DNA of 64,000 nt from Lolliginicoccus suaedae (GCF_008312885.1 NZ_VSSO01000003.1:434001-498000); one strand, 5' to 3'; shown: positions 35,922-45,319, counted from the stretch's first letter. The notes: generated by a model from the sequence alone, not told the origin. A program made the numbers and translations.

Positions 35922-36614
35922 TCAGTCGCCGGTGAAGTCGGGGTTCTGCGCGAGGAAGGCCTCGGTGCGAACGGACAGCTTCGAGGTGGTTCCCGCGTTG
36001 GGCAGGCTCGCGCGGAGATTGACGACGGTATTGAACGCGCCCATCGGGCCGGCTCCGCTCACGGACGGGACGGGGAAGCCCTTGGCGGCGACGTTGACGT
36101 TGGTGATGCCGATGACGCTGCCGGGGATGCCCTTGCGCATGAGCCGGGGAATGTTCTCGGCGCCCTCGAAGCGCTGCATGCGCACGATCAGGGGCTTGGC
36201 ATGGGTGCCGATGTAGCAGTCACCGCCCACGAGGGGGTTGTGGACGTGGATGCGGAGGAAAAGCGTCAGGTCGAAGGCCAGGAGGTCATTGATGACCAGT
36301 GGCTTGACCGCCTCGACGCGCGAGGTGACGGTGCCCATGTTGCCGAGGAAGCGGGAGACGGCGTTGACGCCGGTGACTCCGCCGGGGACCACGAGCGACT
36401 CGCCGTAGATGCCGTGGCTGCCGTCGGATGGTGGGACGAACTTCCCGTCGGTGACTCCGCCGCTGATCTTGAGGCCACCGTCGCTGATGGGTACGACAAA
36501 ATCTCCGCTGCGGAACTCGCCGCCGCGGATGAGCACGGTGAGGCAATGCTGGGCGCGTGGTGTTGTTGCCACGAACCCGGGGAAGGCACCTTTGGCGCCG
36601 GGCAATCTACTCAC
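35922..36614 (-). CDS. Protein of unknown function (230 residues)
   Basis: Starts at GTG 36614, which has AGGAG 8 nt upstream; a longer frame upstream is not supported. The product reads VSRLPGAKGAFPGFVATTPRA and has predicted alternating beta-strands. Noted segments are VKPLVINDLLAFDLTLFLRI and HVHNPLVGGDCYIGTHAKPLIVRM; the lone Cys lies in CYIG. No signal peptide or membrane helix is evident. The CYIG motif recurs, from memory, in actinobacterial exported proteins, but I cannot assign a family. Convergent with the RHH gene across the palindrome at 35801. Confidence 0.6.
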   Translation of the reverse strand: MSRLPGAKGAFPGFVATTPRAQHCLTVLIRGGEFRSGDFVVPISDGGLKISGGVTDGKFVPPSDGSHGIYGESLVVPGGVTGVNAVSRFLGNMGTVTSRVEAVKPLVINDLLAFDLTLFLRIHVHNPLVGGDCYIGTHAKPLIVRMQRFEGAENIPRLMRKGIPGSVIGITNVNVAAKGFPVPSVSGAGPMGAFNTVVNLRASLPNAGTTSKLSVRTEAFLAQNPDFTGD

Positions 36615-36765
36615 CGTTTGGTCTCCTCGCTCAAGCGCCCGCGCGCGGTTTCGGGGATCAGCGAACTCCTGGTCCTTGTCTACCGCACGCGGGCGCTCGG
36701 CGAGGCGTGGTTGGGTCACACGTGAACAACAGCCGGCTTTCTCGAGCCAGGTGCTTCACGTGGCC

Positions 36766-36888
36766 TCAGCCCTGGCGAGCCTTGAAGCGCGGCTCCTTCT
36801 TGTTGATGACGTACACCTTGCCGCGCCGCCGGACGACCTGGGCGCCGGGCTTCTGCTTGAGCGCGCGCAATGACTTACGAACCTTCAT
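36766..36888 (-). CDS. rpmJ: Ribosomal protein bL36, zinc-independent (type B)
   Basis: Part of the large ribosomal subunit. The 40-residue product reads [20 protein letters not shown], then [20 protein letters not shown]. It is the cysteine-free form of L36, which has no CxxC...CxxxxH zinc ribbon and ends -KARQG. The cysteine-containing form usually replaces it when zinc is plentiful. A -10 element TATAGT lies at 36924-36929, about 35 bp upstream. No Zur box was seen there. Confidence 0.95.
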   Translation of the reverse strand: MKVRKSLRALKQKPGAQVVRRRGKVYVINKKEPRFKARQG

Positions 36889-36950
36889 GGGGATCCCTCT
36901 TCCGCTTAGCGATGTCGGCTGACACTATATCGGCCACGGAAGGGTCCCGG

Positions 36951-37514
36951 CTATGCCGCAACCGCTACCGCGTTCGCGAGCTCCGCGACGACCTCGCGGA
37001 TCTGGTCCACGAGCTCGGCATCGTCCGCAGGTCCGTTCTCGGCGAAGCGCTGGTAGGCACCGCCGATGGAGAGGGTAAGGTTCTCGACCACTCGGGCGCC
37101 CGCCACTCCGGCCGACCTGCGGGCATCGTCATGAGCCCACTTCCCGCCGTACTGTCCTGCCGAGATTCCCGCCACGGCGACGGGCTTGTCCTTGATGGCT
37201 CCCTCGCCGAAGGGTCGGGAGGCCCAGTCAATGGCATTCTTCAGAACAGCGGGCAAGGTGCCATTGTACTCGGGGGTGACGAGAAGTACCGCATCGGCGG
37301 CGCCCACTGCTTCACGGAGAGCTGCAGCGGCGGCGGGGATGCTGGCGGGGCTGTCGAGATCCTCGGAGTAGAAGGGCACGGACGCGAGCCCGTCCACGAC
37401 GGTGACGGTGACGGAACCGGGGGCGTTGTCCGCGGCGAGGCGGGCCAGCTGGTGGTTCAGCGAGTCGGTGCGGGTGCTTCCGACAAGGACGGCAATGGTG
37501 GTCGATGCGGTCAT
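36951..37514 (-). CDS. NADPH-dependent FMN reductase
   Basis: A 187-residue flavodoxin-fold oxidoreductase. The phosphate-binding loop VLVGSTRTDSLNHQLA, the flavin-contact LLVTPEYNGTLPAVLKNAIDW and the later GISAGQYGG match the SsuE/YieF-like NADPH-dependent FMN reductases (quinone, chromate or azo reductases). It is divergent from the TetR gene across 149 bp with an operator-like inverted repeat, so it is a likely target of that regulator. Confidence 0.93.
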   Translation of the reverse strand: MTASTTIAVLVGSTRTDSLNHQLARLAADNAPGSVTVTVVDGLASVPFYSEDLDSPASIPAAAAALREAVGAADAVLLVTPEYNGTLPAVLKNAIDWASRPFGEGAIKDKPVAVAGISAGQYGGKWAHDDARRSAGVAGARVVENLTLSIGGAYQRFAENGPADDAELVDQIREVVAELANAVAVAA

Positions 37515-37583
37515 GGCTTCCTCCGTGAAACTGGGGGTGGTGGCTGGCGGCGGGATCGCCTGGCCCCTTTCGAAACTTTCAAC

Positions 37584-37597
37584 CGGACCGCAGTCCG
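37584..37597. promoter_or_regulatory. Operator-like inverted repeat between FMN reductase and TetR
   Basis: CGGAC-CGCA-GTCCG lies midway between the two divergent starts. An 8-bp palindrome TTTCGAAA is 9 bp to its left. Position and symmetry suit an autoregulated TetR site. Confidence 0.5.
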
Positions 37598-37663
37598 ATT
37601 ACTTCCGCTCCGGCGCCAGGTGTGCCGCGAATCACATTCCGCTCGCCCCGTTACCATGACGGC

Positions 37664-38326
37664 GTGGATGCACTCCCCTTGCTGCCCGAGCCCCGGCCCC
37701 TCGCGGGCCAGGAGGCCGAGGGCGAACGCTCCGATGCCGCGCGCAACCGGCAGCGCATCCTCGATAGCGCGCGCACGCTCCTCGCCAAGGGAGGAGCCGA
37801 CAGCCTCACCATGGATTGCCTCGCGCAGGCCGCGGGCGTGGGCAAGGGAACCATCTTCCGCCGCTTCGGCAGTCGCGCCGGACTGCTGCAGGCGCTGCTC
37901 GACACCGAGGAGCGGGAGCTCCAGCACGGCTTCCTCGCAGGTCCCCCTCCGCTCGGTCCCGGCGCCCCGGCCGAGCATCGTCTCGTGGCGTTCGGCACCG
38001 CCCGGATCGAGTTCCTCCGCCAGCACGGCGAGCTGCAGCGCGCCGCCGACCGCGACCCAGCGAACCTTTTCGGCGCCCCGCCACGCCACCTCGATCACGC
38101 GCACCTCGCCCACCTGCTGAGGCAGCTCGGCACCGTGCCCCGCCCGACGATTCTCGCCACGTCGCTGCTCGCGGTCATCAGCGCACCCGTTGTGCTGCAC
38201 CAGGTTCACGTCCAGAACCAGACGTTCGACGAGGTCATCGGTTCCTGGTCATTCCTCGTCCAGCAGATATGCCGATCACTTAATTCGTCATGTGACACCG
38301 CCAACATCTCTTTGCCGGAGCAATAA
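37664..38326 (+). CDS. TetR-family transcriptional regulator
   Basis: About 220 residues, with the N-terminal HTH at about residues 28-75: AARNRQRILDSARTLLAKGG, MDCLAQAAGVGKGTIFRRFGSRAGLLQALLD. The C-terminal ligand domain is not assignable. GTG at 37664 is chosen because residues upstream are unconserved; another GTG at 37622 is possible and no strong ribosome site separates them. It is likely to repress the divergent FMN reductase, perhaps in answer to an electrophile. Confidence 0.88.
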   Translation: MDALPLLPEPRPLAGQEAEGERSDAARNRQRILDSARTLLAKGGADSLTMDCLAQAAGVGKGTIFRRFGSRAGLLQALLDTEERELQHGFLAGPPPLGPGAPAEHRLVAFGTARIEFLRQHGELQRAADRDPANLFGAPPRHLDHAHLAHLLRQLGTVPRPTILATSLLAVISAPVVLHQVHVQNQTFDEVIGSWSFLVQQICRSLNSSCDTANISLPEQ

Positions 38327-38357
38327 CACTCGCGGCTTGCTGGCCTAGCATCGAAGC

Positions 38358-38834
38358 ATGGCTGACAACCGCGAGCTCCTCCACGACCCCCGCATCACCC
38401 TGATGGGCCTGTTCGCGGAGACCTACAACACCCTCACCGACCACACCGCGGCACAGCTCGCCAGCCACCAGCTAGCCCCCGCCGAGTTCGAAGCACTCCT
38501 GCGTCTCAGCCGCAACCAGGATCACCGGCTCCGCATGTCCGACCTCGCCGCGCAGGCAGGCCTCACCAACAGTGGCGCCACCCGCCTCGTCGACCGCCTC
38601 GAGAACCGCGGCCTCGTTGCCCGCGAGACCAACCCCGACGACCGCCGCGGCACCACCGCCGCCCTCACCGCGGACGGGCTCGCGCACCTCACCGACACCT
38701 TGCCCGGACACCTCGAGATCGTCGAGAAGCGCTTCCTCGACGGCATTCCCGCCGAGCAGCGCGACACGTTCTTCTCCACCCTCCGCGCGTTGCGAGACCA
38801 CCTGCGCCCTGAAGCCGAGCGCGGCGCGCACTAG
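38358..38834 (+). CDS. MarR-family transcriptional regulator
   Basis: A 158-residue winged-helix protein: FEALLRLSRNQDHRLRMSDLAA, then QAGLTNSGATRLVDRLENRGLV (recognition helix) and RETNPDDRRGTTAALTADG (the DxRG wing). It precedes nadE by 9 bp on the same strand, so the pair is probably one operon. The effector is unknown. Confidence 0.92.
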   Translation: MADNRELLHDPRITLMGLFAETYNTLTDHTAAQLASHQLAPAEFEALLRLSRNQDHRLRMSDLAAQAGLTNSGATRLVDRLENRGLVARETNPDDRRGTTAALTADGLAHLTDTLPGHLEIVEKRFLDGIPAEQRDTFFSTLRALRDHLRPEAERGAH

Positions 38835-38843
38835 AGTTGTGCC

Positions 38844-39683
38844 ATGAGCGATCTGCGGCAGCACATCCAGGACGAGCTCGACGTCGCCCCCGCCATCGAC
38901 CCCGCCACCGAGATCGAGCGGCGCGTCGCCTTCCTCGCCGACTACGCGATCAGCACCAGCACGCGCGGCTTCGTCCTCGGCATCAGCGGCGGCCAGGACA
39001 GCGCACTGGCCGGCAAGCTGTGCCAGCTCGCGGCCGAGCAACTACGCGCGAACGGCCACGATGCCCGCTTCGTCGCGGTCCGGCTCCCGCATGGGACCCA
39101 GGCCGATGAGCACGATGCCCAGACCGCGCTCGCGTTCATCGCGCCGGACGAGTCGATCACCGTCGACATCAAGCCCGCAGCCGACGCTTCCAGCGCCGAA
39201 TGCTCCACCGCCATCGCTGCGGTGCCCGGCGGCGCCGACGGGATCAGCGACTTCGTCCGCGGCAACATCAAGGCTCGCGAGCGCATGATCGCCCAGTACG
39301 CCATCGCCGGGCAGTTCGGGATGCTCGTCGTCGGCACCGATCACGCCGCCGAGGCCGTCACCGGATTCTTCACCAAGCATGGCGACGGAGGCGTCGACCT
39401 CACTCCCCTGACCGGGCTGACCAAGCGCCAGGGACGGCAACTGCTCCAGCACCTCGGATCCCCCGACAGCATCTGGACGAAGATCCCCACCGCCGATCTC
39501 GAGGACGGCAGGCCCGCTCTTCCCGACGAGGCAGCCCTCGGCATGACCTACGACGAGATCGACGACTATCTCGAGGGCAAGGACGTCTCCGAGCAGGTCG
39601 CCGAGCGCCTCGAGGGCATGTTCCTCGCCACCCGGCACAAGCGCACGGTGCCGGTCACCCCGGCCGACACCTGGTGGCGCTGA
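38844..39683 (+). CDS. nadE: Ammonia-dependent NAD+ synthetase
   Basis: Converts deamido-NAD+ to NAD+ with ATP and ammonia. The 279-residue protein has the PP-loop [42 protein letters not shown] and [26 protein letters not shown]. It ends with the [14 protein letters not shown] tail typical of the short ammonia-dependent enzymes. It lacks the glutaminase domain found in the main mycobacterial NadE, so it may be a second or replacement enzyme. Linked to a MarR gene. Confidence 0.96.
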   Translation: MSDLRQHIQDELDVAPAIDPATEIERRVAFLADYAISTSTRGFVLGISGGQDSALAGKLCQLAAEQLRANGHDARFVAVRLPHGTQADEHDAQTALAFIAPDESITVDIKPAADASSAECSTAIAAVPGGADGISDFVRGNIKARERMIAQYAIAGQFGMLVVGTDHAAEAVTGFFTKHGDGGVDLTPLTGLTKRQGRQLLQHLGSPDSIWTKIPTADLEDGRPALPDEAALGMTYDEIDDYLEGKDVSEQVAERLEGMFLATRHKRTVPVTPADTWWR

Positions 39684-39690
39684 CCCCGGC

Positions 39691-40458
39691 TCAGGCAGCG
39701 CGCAGGAACTCCAGCGCTCGTTGCGAGCATTCCCCTGCCCGCGCCATCGGGATGTCATGCCCGGCACCGGCGAGGATGTGCAGCTCACTGGCCGGGAGCG
39801 ACCGTGCGATCAGCGCGGTATGGCCTGCACGGATGACGTCGCGCTCCCCCGCCATCACGAGCACGGGAACCTCTGCGCGTCGCAGGCGGACTGGATCGAT
39901 CCGCGGATGGTCGGTCATCAGCGCGAGCCTGCGGACGGACCGGCGCACGCACGGCAGCCTCCGCGAGACCACCCCGAGCAGCATCTTCTGCACCACCATC
40001 GAAGCGCGTGCCCAGGGGTGCAGGCCCGCCGGATCGAGGTTCGCGCCGACCACCACGGCGGAATGGACACGCTGCGGATGATCGAGAAGCAATTGCAGGA
40101 TGATGTTGCCGCCGTCGCTGTAGCCGAAGAACCGGGCCGAGCGCGCGCCCTCCGCATCGAGGACGGCGCACGTGTCCCGCGCGAGCAGCGGAAAGTCCCA
40201 GGGCGCTGATCCAGCGGTGGAGCGACCGTGCCCGCGGGTGTCGATGGCGATCACCCGGAACTCCTGGGCGAACGCAGCGATCTGCGCCTCGAGGGTGGTG
40301 TGGTCCTCGCCGTTGCCGTGCAGCACCACCAACGGCTCAGCCGCAGCATCACCGCGCACCACGTAGTGGATGCGCGCGCCGCCCGTGTGGAGATACATGC
40401 TCCCGGCAGCGTCATCCGGGTCGGCGGGCTCGCTCGCGGCAAGCGGGGAAGGCTTCAT
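39691..40458 (-). CDS. Alpha/beta hydrolase
   Basis: A 255-residue hydrolase with catalytic Ser in ARFFGYSDGGNIILQLL, acid in VLVMAGERDVI and His in ILAGAGHDIP. The oxyanion region is VVLHGNGEDHTT. This is the ordinary esterase/lipase-type fold; a substrate is not apparent. It diverges from the restriction endonuclease gene with only 78 bp between starts and converges with nadE (7-bp gap). Confidence 0.88.
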   Translation of the reverse strand: MKPSPLAASEPADPDDAAGSMYLHTGGARIHYVVRGDAAAEPLVVLHGNGEDHTTLEAQIAAFAQEFRVIAIDTRGHGRSTAGSAPWDFPLLARDTCAVLDAEGARSARFFGYSDGGNIILQLLLDHPQRVHSAVVVGANLDPAGLHPWARASMVVQKMLLGVVSRRLPCVRRSVRRLALMTDHPRIDPVRLRRAEVPVLVMAGERDVIRAGHTALIARSLPASELHILAGAGHDIPMARAGECSQRALEFLRAA

Positions 40459-40536
40459 CGGGGCAGTGCTCCTTTCGCTACGTCCAGTATTGCTGGCTGT
40501 TTCGCCCGCGTCGCGGTGTTCTCTACAGTGTCGGGG

Positions 40537-41598
40537 GTGAACGACGGATTATGGCCACTCCCTTCGCCCGCACCGGCTCCGGGGGCGATTCCCGCTGCGG
40601 GCCTCGAGGATGACGGCCTGGCATTGTTCGCCGCCTCGGATCTCGCGCCTCCCGGGCAGGGGCCCGCGGTCGTCCTGCCCGATGATGAGGCGCTCCACGT
40701 GGTGGTGGAGGCACTGCGGGGCGCGGACCCTGGTGGCGAGCGGCTTGCCGCGGTGTTCCGCTCGACGTTCGACCAGTTGTACGACGGGCAGCATACGGGC
40801 CGCTACCGCTGGGACCAGTTGTACAAGACGGAGAAGACGCATTTCGGCACGTTGATCGAGATCAATCTGCGGCGGGAGTTCCGCGACGTGCTCGAGGACG
40901 GGGCGCTGCTGGACTACCGCATCCAGGGCCTGGATGTCGATTGCAAGTTCTCGCAGCGCATGGGTGGCTGGATGCTGCCGCCGGAAGCCCTGGGACAGCT
41001 CGTGCTGGTCTGCACCGCCAGCGACGAGGACGGCACGTGGAGCCTCGGGGTGGCGCGGGCGATGCCCGGCTTGTGCCGCACGAGTGTCAACCGTGATGGG
41101 AAGACGACGTTCACACCGGCAGGAGTGGCCTCGGTGGTGTGGTTGTTCCGCGATGCCGAGCTGCCCCCGAACGTGCTGCTGCGGGTCGATCGGCAGATCG
41201 TGGATCGGATCTTCGCGGCACGGACCGGGCAGCGCCGGGTCAATGAGTTGTTCCGCCTCGTCACCGGCCGACGCATCGGCAGGAACACAGTGGCGACCGT
41301 GGCGGAGCAGGACGACTACATGAAGAGGGTCCGCGCCAACGGTGGAGCGCGCTCGACGTTGCAGGCCGAGGGAATCGTCATCGCGGGCGGTGACTACCAG
41401 GCTCACCGGCAGATCGCAGCCGACCTCGGGACGGTCGTGCCGCGTCCCGGCGAGTTCGTGAGCTTCGCGGTGGTGCCTGCCGGGCCCGAGGACCGTCTGC
41501 CAGCCGTGGAGCTCGATCGGCAGCGCTGGCGGATGGCCCAGCCCGGGGAGCTCCCTTCCGTGCCAGCGCCCGCGCTGCCACACTCGCGCGCGTCCTAG
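40537..41598 (+). CDS. NaeI-like type II restriction endonuclease
   Basis: Cleaves DNA, probably at a GCCGGC-type site, with an activator-site mechanism (type IIE) as for NaeI. The Endo domain contains YRWDQLYKTEKTHFGTLIEI and LLDYRIQGLDVDCKFSQRMG with GWMLPPEAL. The catalytic D-(9)-D-x-K spacing of NaeI (Asp86, Asp95, Lys97) is matched by the D of LLDY and the DCK of VDCK, with a Glu upstream in LIEINL. The C-terminal part should be the DNA-binding Topo domain. GTG at 40537 is chosen, giving 353 residues (NaeI 317). Convergent with its methyltransferase. Confidence 0.9.
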   Translation: MNDGLWPLPSPAPAPGAIPAAGLEDDGLALFAASDLAPPGQGPAVVLPDDEALHVVVEALRGADPGGERLAAVFRSTFDQLYDGQHTGRYRWDQLYKTEKTHFGTLIEINLRREFRDVLEDGALLDYRIQGLDVDCKFSQRMGGWMLPPEALGQLVLVCTASDEDGTWSLGVARAMPGLCRTSVNRDGKTTFTPAGVASVVWLFRDAELPPNVLLRVDRQIVDRIFAARTGQRRVNELFRLVTGRRIGRNTVATVAEQDDYMKRVRANGGARSTLQAEGIVIAGGDYQAHRQIAADLGTVVPRPGEFVSFAVVPAGPEDRLPAVELDRQRWRMAQPGELPSVPAPALPHSRAS

Positions 41599-41602
41599 GC
41601 CA

Positions 41603-42601
41603 CTAGCCGACTGCGCGCAGATGCCTCGGAGCAGCGGGGCGGCGGACACGTGTCGCGGGCTTCGCGACGAGCATCCGCTTGATGGAAGCACCGATGGAGG
41701 CAGCGACAGGCGGCGGGAAAGCGTTGCCGATCTGCCGGTAGGCCGCGGTCTTGCGGCCGGAGAACTGCCACTCGGGCGGGAAGCCCTGCAACGCGGCCAC
41801 CATTTCGAGGGTGAGCCTTGGCACATGGTCGGCCGGGGTGTCCTCGCCGGGCACCGAGTCAGCGATTCCCTTGCCGTCCACGCCGAGCGCCAGCCAGGAA
41901 GCCCGCGCCCGGGTCGGCCCGAGGTCGGGGCCGCCGTGCTTTCGGGATCCGCCAACAATGGTTGGCCCGATCCCCTTCGCTTGCTTCGCCCACTGCTGCG
42001 CGCCGGGCCATCCCTTGCTCGCCATGATCGGGTACAGCGCCTCGCCCACCGTGGGCGGCGTGCCCTTCGCGCCCGGCCACTCGAACCGCTTCATGTAGCG
42101 ACGCTTCGCCGCCACCAGGATGAACCGGGGGCGCAGCTGCGCCACGCCGAATTCGGAGGAGTTCAGTACCTGCCAGTCCGCGTCATAGCCCAAGGAATCA
42201 AGCTTCTCGAGGATCGATTGCCGGTACGGCGCGAAGCGCGCTGTGGACAGGCCACGCACGTTTTCCAGCATCACCGCGGCCGGGCGGGCCTGCGCGACCA
42301 GGCGCAGCGCCTCCGGGAACAGATCACGCTCATCGTCCGCGCCAAGCTGCTGGCCGGCGATCGAGAACGGCGGGCACGGCACTCCCCCGGCAAGCAGATC
42401 GATGCCGCGATAATCCCGGCCCTTGATCTCGCGCACATCACCCTCGTGCACGGTCCAGCCTGGCCGGTTCATGCGCAACGTGGCGCACGGCTCCGGCTCG
42501 AGCTCCACCGCGAGCTCATGCGCGAACCCTGCCTGCTCCAGGCCCAGTGACTGGCCTCCTGCTCCCGCGCAGATCTCCAAGCAGGTCAACTGCTCAGCCA
42601 C
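41603..42601 (-). CDS. DNA (cytosine-5-)-methyltransferase of the NaeI-like system
   Basis: Protects the host from the convergent endonuclease. The 332-residue product has motif I LTCLEICAGAGGQSLGLEQAG and motif IV LLAGGVPCPPFSIAG with the catalytic Cys (PCP instead of PCQ). It also has motif VI AAVMLENVRGL, motif VIII VAQLRPRFILVAAK and motif X YRQIGNAFPPPVAASIG. GTG at 42601 follows GGAGGTG. The stop is 4 bp from the endonuclease stop. The upstream gap carries a CCCCGG/CCGGGG hairpin at 42638-42653. Confidence 0.94.
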   Translation of the reverse strand: MAEQLTCLEICAGAGGQSLGLEQAGFAHELAVELEPEPCATLRMNRPGWTVHEGDVREIKGRDYRGIDLLAGGVPCPPFSIAGQQLGADDERDLFPEALRLVAQARPAAVMLENVRGLSTARFAPYRQSILEKLDSLGYDADWQVLNSSEFGVAQLRPRFILVAAKRRYMKRFEWPGAKGTPPTVGEALYPIMASKGWPGAQQWAKQAKGIGPTIVGGSRKHGGPDLGPTRARASWLALGVDGKGIADSVPGEDTPADHVPRLTLEMVAALQGFPPEWQFSGRKTAAYRQIGNAFPPPVAASIGASIKRMLVAKPATRVRRPAAPRHLRAVG

Positions 42602-42831
42602 CCTGGCACCTCCACCGATCGTCCCGTGCTTGCTCCTCCCCGGAGAACCGGGGACTAGTCGGAGTGCACAGTACGTTACCGGTCTGACATCTTTTGCCCG
42701 AGCCGTTGCCGGGGCATGTCCGGATACGAGCCCGCCAGAGATTGGTTTAGCTTCTTGGCCGGGTTCCAGACATGATGGAACCTGCACACCACAAGACGCG
42801 ATCACCCGCGTGGAAGGGGATCCCCACCAGA

Positions 42832-44253
42832 ATGAACTGGATGCGGAAACTGGGCCGCGGAGCCGGTGGCACGCACGCCACCATCGACACCGCAGCGACC
42901 CCAGCCATCCTCCCCCTGCAGCCCATCGACCTCACCGATGACGCTGCCGTCACCGAAGCACTCGACCTCGCGGTACGCGTGGGCTCCGTGCTGCTCGACT
43001 CCGGCACCGGTGCCATCGACACCCAATGGCAGACCCAGTTCGTGGCGTCGACCTATGGCCTCGAGCAATGCGAGGTCGATGTCACCTACAACTCGATCAT
43101 CATCACCGCGCACCGCGGCCCCACGCTGCCGCCAGCGACCACCATGCGCGTGGTGCACCATCGCTCCCTCGACTTCACCCGGCTCGCCGCGGTCGATCAC
43201 CTCATCCGGCAGATGCGCAACCGGCTCCTCACCCCCGCGCAGGCGCACCGCATCCTCGACACGATCGTTTCCGCGCCCCACCCTTATCCCCGCTGGGTGG
43301 CGACCGCTGCCTGGGCGGGGATGGCCGCATCCGTGGCTGTCCTCCTCGGCGCGGGCCCCATCGTGGCGTTCGCATCGTTCCTCACCACCATCGCGATCTA
43401 TCGCACCAACCTCTACCTCAACCGGCTCGGACTGCCGATGTTCTACCAGCAGGTGGTCGGTGGCATGATCGCGACGGTCCCCGCGCCCGTCATGTACTCG
43501 CTCCAGGACGTGCTCGGCATCACCGTGCTCCCCTCGCAGATCGTCGCCACCGGGATCGTCGTGCTGCTGTCCGGGCTCTCCCTCGTCGGCTCGGTGCAGG
43601 ACGCCATCACCGGCGCCCCGATCACCGCATCCGCCCGCCTGCTCGAAGTGGTCATGATGACCGGCGGCATCATCACCGGGGTGGCCCTGACGCTGCAGAT
43701 CACCCAGCAGATCGGCATCGAGCTGCCCATGGTCGACGCCAGCTTCATGCAAGGCTTCATCCGGTTGCCCGTCCAGGTCGCCGCGGCCGCTGCCGCCGCA
43801 ATGTTCTTCGCGCTCGCGAGCTACGCCGAGCTCCGCGCCCTCACCGCGGCCGCGTTCGGTGGAGGTGCCGGAATGCTGACGTTCCTGCTGGCGCTCAGCG
43901 CATCAGCCGGCAACGTCGCCGCCGGTGGCACCGCCGCCATCCTCGTTGGGTTCGCCGGTGGCCTCATGGCGCGGCGCGCTCTCACTCCCCCGCTCGTGGT
44001 CGCTGTCGCCGGTATCACCCCGCTGCTGCCCGGCCTCTCGGTCTATCGTGGCCTCTACAACCTCATCGCTGATGATCGGGTGGCTGGCCTGACCAACCTC
44101 GGCAATGCGTTCGCCATCGGCGTCGCGCTCGCCGCCGGCGTCGTGCTTGGCGAATGGGGGGCGCGCACCCTGCGGCGACCCACCATCATCCTGCGACCAC
44201 CGACGGTCGCTACCCGATTCCTGCCCAAGCCCTGGCAACGCCCCGCCCCCTAG
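42832..44253 (+). CDS. Threonine/serine exporter (ThrE family)
   Basis: A 473-residue membrane protein. A soluble N-terminal half (ALDLAVRVGSVLLDSGTGAIDT, VDVTYNSIIITAHRG) is followed by about ten hydrophobic segments from residue 165. Noted are VGGMIATVPAPVM and LLPGLSVYRGLYNL, the signature of ThrE C-terminal domain. In C. glutamicum ThrE exports threonine and serine by proton antiport. ATG at 42832 has AAGGGGA upstream. Confidence 0.9.
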   Translation: MNWMRKLGRGAGGTHATIDTAATPAILPLQPIDLTDDAAVTEALDLAVRVGSVLLDSGTGAIDTQWQTQFVASTYGLEQCEVDVTYNSIIITAHRGPTLPPATTMRVVHHRSLDFTRLAAVDHLIRQMRNRLLTPAQAHRILDTIVSAPHPYPRWVATAAWAGMAASVAVLLGAGPIVAFASFLTTIAIYRTNLYLNRLGLPMFYQQVVGGMIATVPAPVMYSLQDVLGITVLPSQIVATGIVVLLSGLSLVGSVQDAITGAPITASARLLEVVMMTGGIITGVALTLQITQQIGIELPMVDASFMQGFIRLPVQVAAAAAAAMFFALASYAELRALTAAAFGGGAGMLTFLLALSASAGNVAAGGTAAILVGFAGGLMARRALTPPLVVAVAGITPLLPGLSVYRGLYNLIADDRVAGLTNLGNAFAIGVALAAGVVLGEWGARTLRRPTIILRPPTVATRFLPKPWQRPAP

Positions 44254-44292
44254 CCACAGCCACCCACTCATATCCACGAGCGGAGACCACCG

Positions 44293-45198
44293 TTGAGTAC
44301 CACGCCAATCCGCAGCACCGTTCGCAACGGCGACATCGACCTCGCCGTCTTCGAGCAGGGCAACCCCAGCGGCGAGACACTCGTGCTGGTCCACGGCTGG
44401 CCCGACACCCACGAGCTGTGGCACCACGTCGCACCGCTGCTCGCCGACACATTCCGCGTCATCAGCTATGACACCCGGGGCGCGGGGGCATCCACCGTCC
44501 CCGAACGGCGCGCCGACTACCGGCTCCCCCTGCTGGCCGACGACTTCCACGCAGTCATCGATGCCGTCAGCCCCACCGAGAAAGTGCATGTGCTCGCCCA
44601 CGACTGGGGCGGCGTCGAAGTATGGGAAGCGGCCGCATCGCCTAGGGCCGCCGAGCGCATCGCGAGCTTCACCGTCACCTCGGGTCCCAACCTCGACATC
44701 CTCGCGTCCTGGGCGCACGAGAACCTCGCACGGCCCACCCCGCGCAACCTCGCCGGACCGCTCAAGCAACTCCTCGCGTCCTACTACACCGGGCTGTTCC
44801 AGCTCCCGAAGATCCCCGAGCTCGTCCTCCGGCGCGGGTTCTCCCAGCGCTGGCCCCGCTTCCTCGGCAAGTTCGATGGCCTCGACCCGGCCCAGGTGCA
44901 CACCGCCGACACCCTCGCGGACGACATGGCCAACGGCGTCAACCGCTACCGCGCCAACCTCGCCCCCACGCTCCGCCGACCCGAGCCCCGCACCGTCACC
45001 ATCCCGGTGCAAGCCATCATCAACGAGCGCGATCGGGCAGTCCTCCGCGGCCACTACGACCACTACGCGCGATTCGTCCCGCGGCTCACCCGAACCCCGC
45101 TCGATTCCGGCCACTGGGCACCGTTCTCCCACCCCGCCGAGCTTGCCGCCGCCACCCGTGACTTCATCGCCCAGCACCCGGCCCGGCCAGGGAGCTAG
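44293..45198 (+). CDS. Alpha/beta hydrolase with Asp nucleophile (epoxide hydrolase-like)
   Basis: A 301-residue protein with ETLVLVHGWPDTHELW and the nucleophile elbow VHVLAHDWGGVEVWEAA, where Asp replaces Ser. The cap domain precedes VQAIINERDRAVL and the catalytic His in PLDSGHWAPFSHP. The HDWGG motif is that of epoxide hydrolases and related dehalogenase-type hydrolases. A TTG at 44293 is the start. It follows the ThrE gene by 39 bp and may share its transcript. Substrate not known. Confidence 0.88.
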   Translation: MSTTPIRSTVRNGDIDLAVFEQGNPSGETLVLVHGWPDTHELWHHVAPLLADTFRVISYDTRGAGASTVPERRADYRLPLLADDFHAVIDAVSPTEKVHVLAHDWGGVEVWEAAASPRAAERIASFTVTSGPNLDILASWAHENLARPTPRNLAGPLKQLLASYYTGLFQLPKIPELVLRRGFSQRWPRFLGKFDGLDPAQVHTADTLADDMANGVNRYRANLAPTLRRPEPRTVTIPVQAIINERDRAVLRGHYDHYARFVPRLTRTPLDSGHWAPFSHPAELAAATRDFIAQHPARPGS

Positions 45199-45319
45199 CG
45201 GCCAGCCAGCGATCGACCGGATTCATGAAACTTGCTCCGGGCGAAGCGCACCAATCCGGCACCACACCCATATCTGTCGTGGCACGCTGGAAGCGTTGCC
45301 GTCCGCAGAGAGGTAGACA

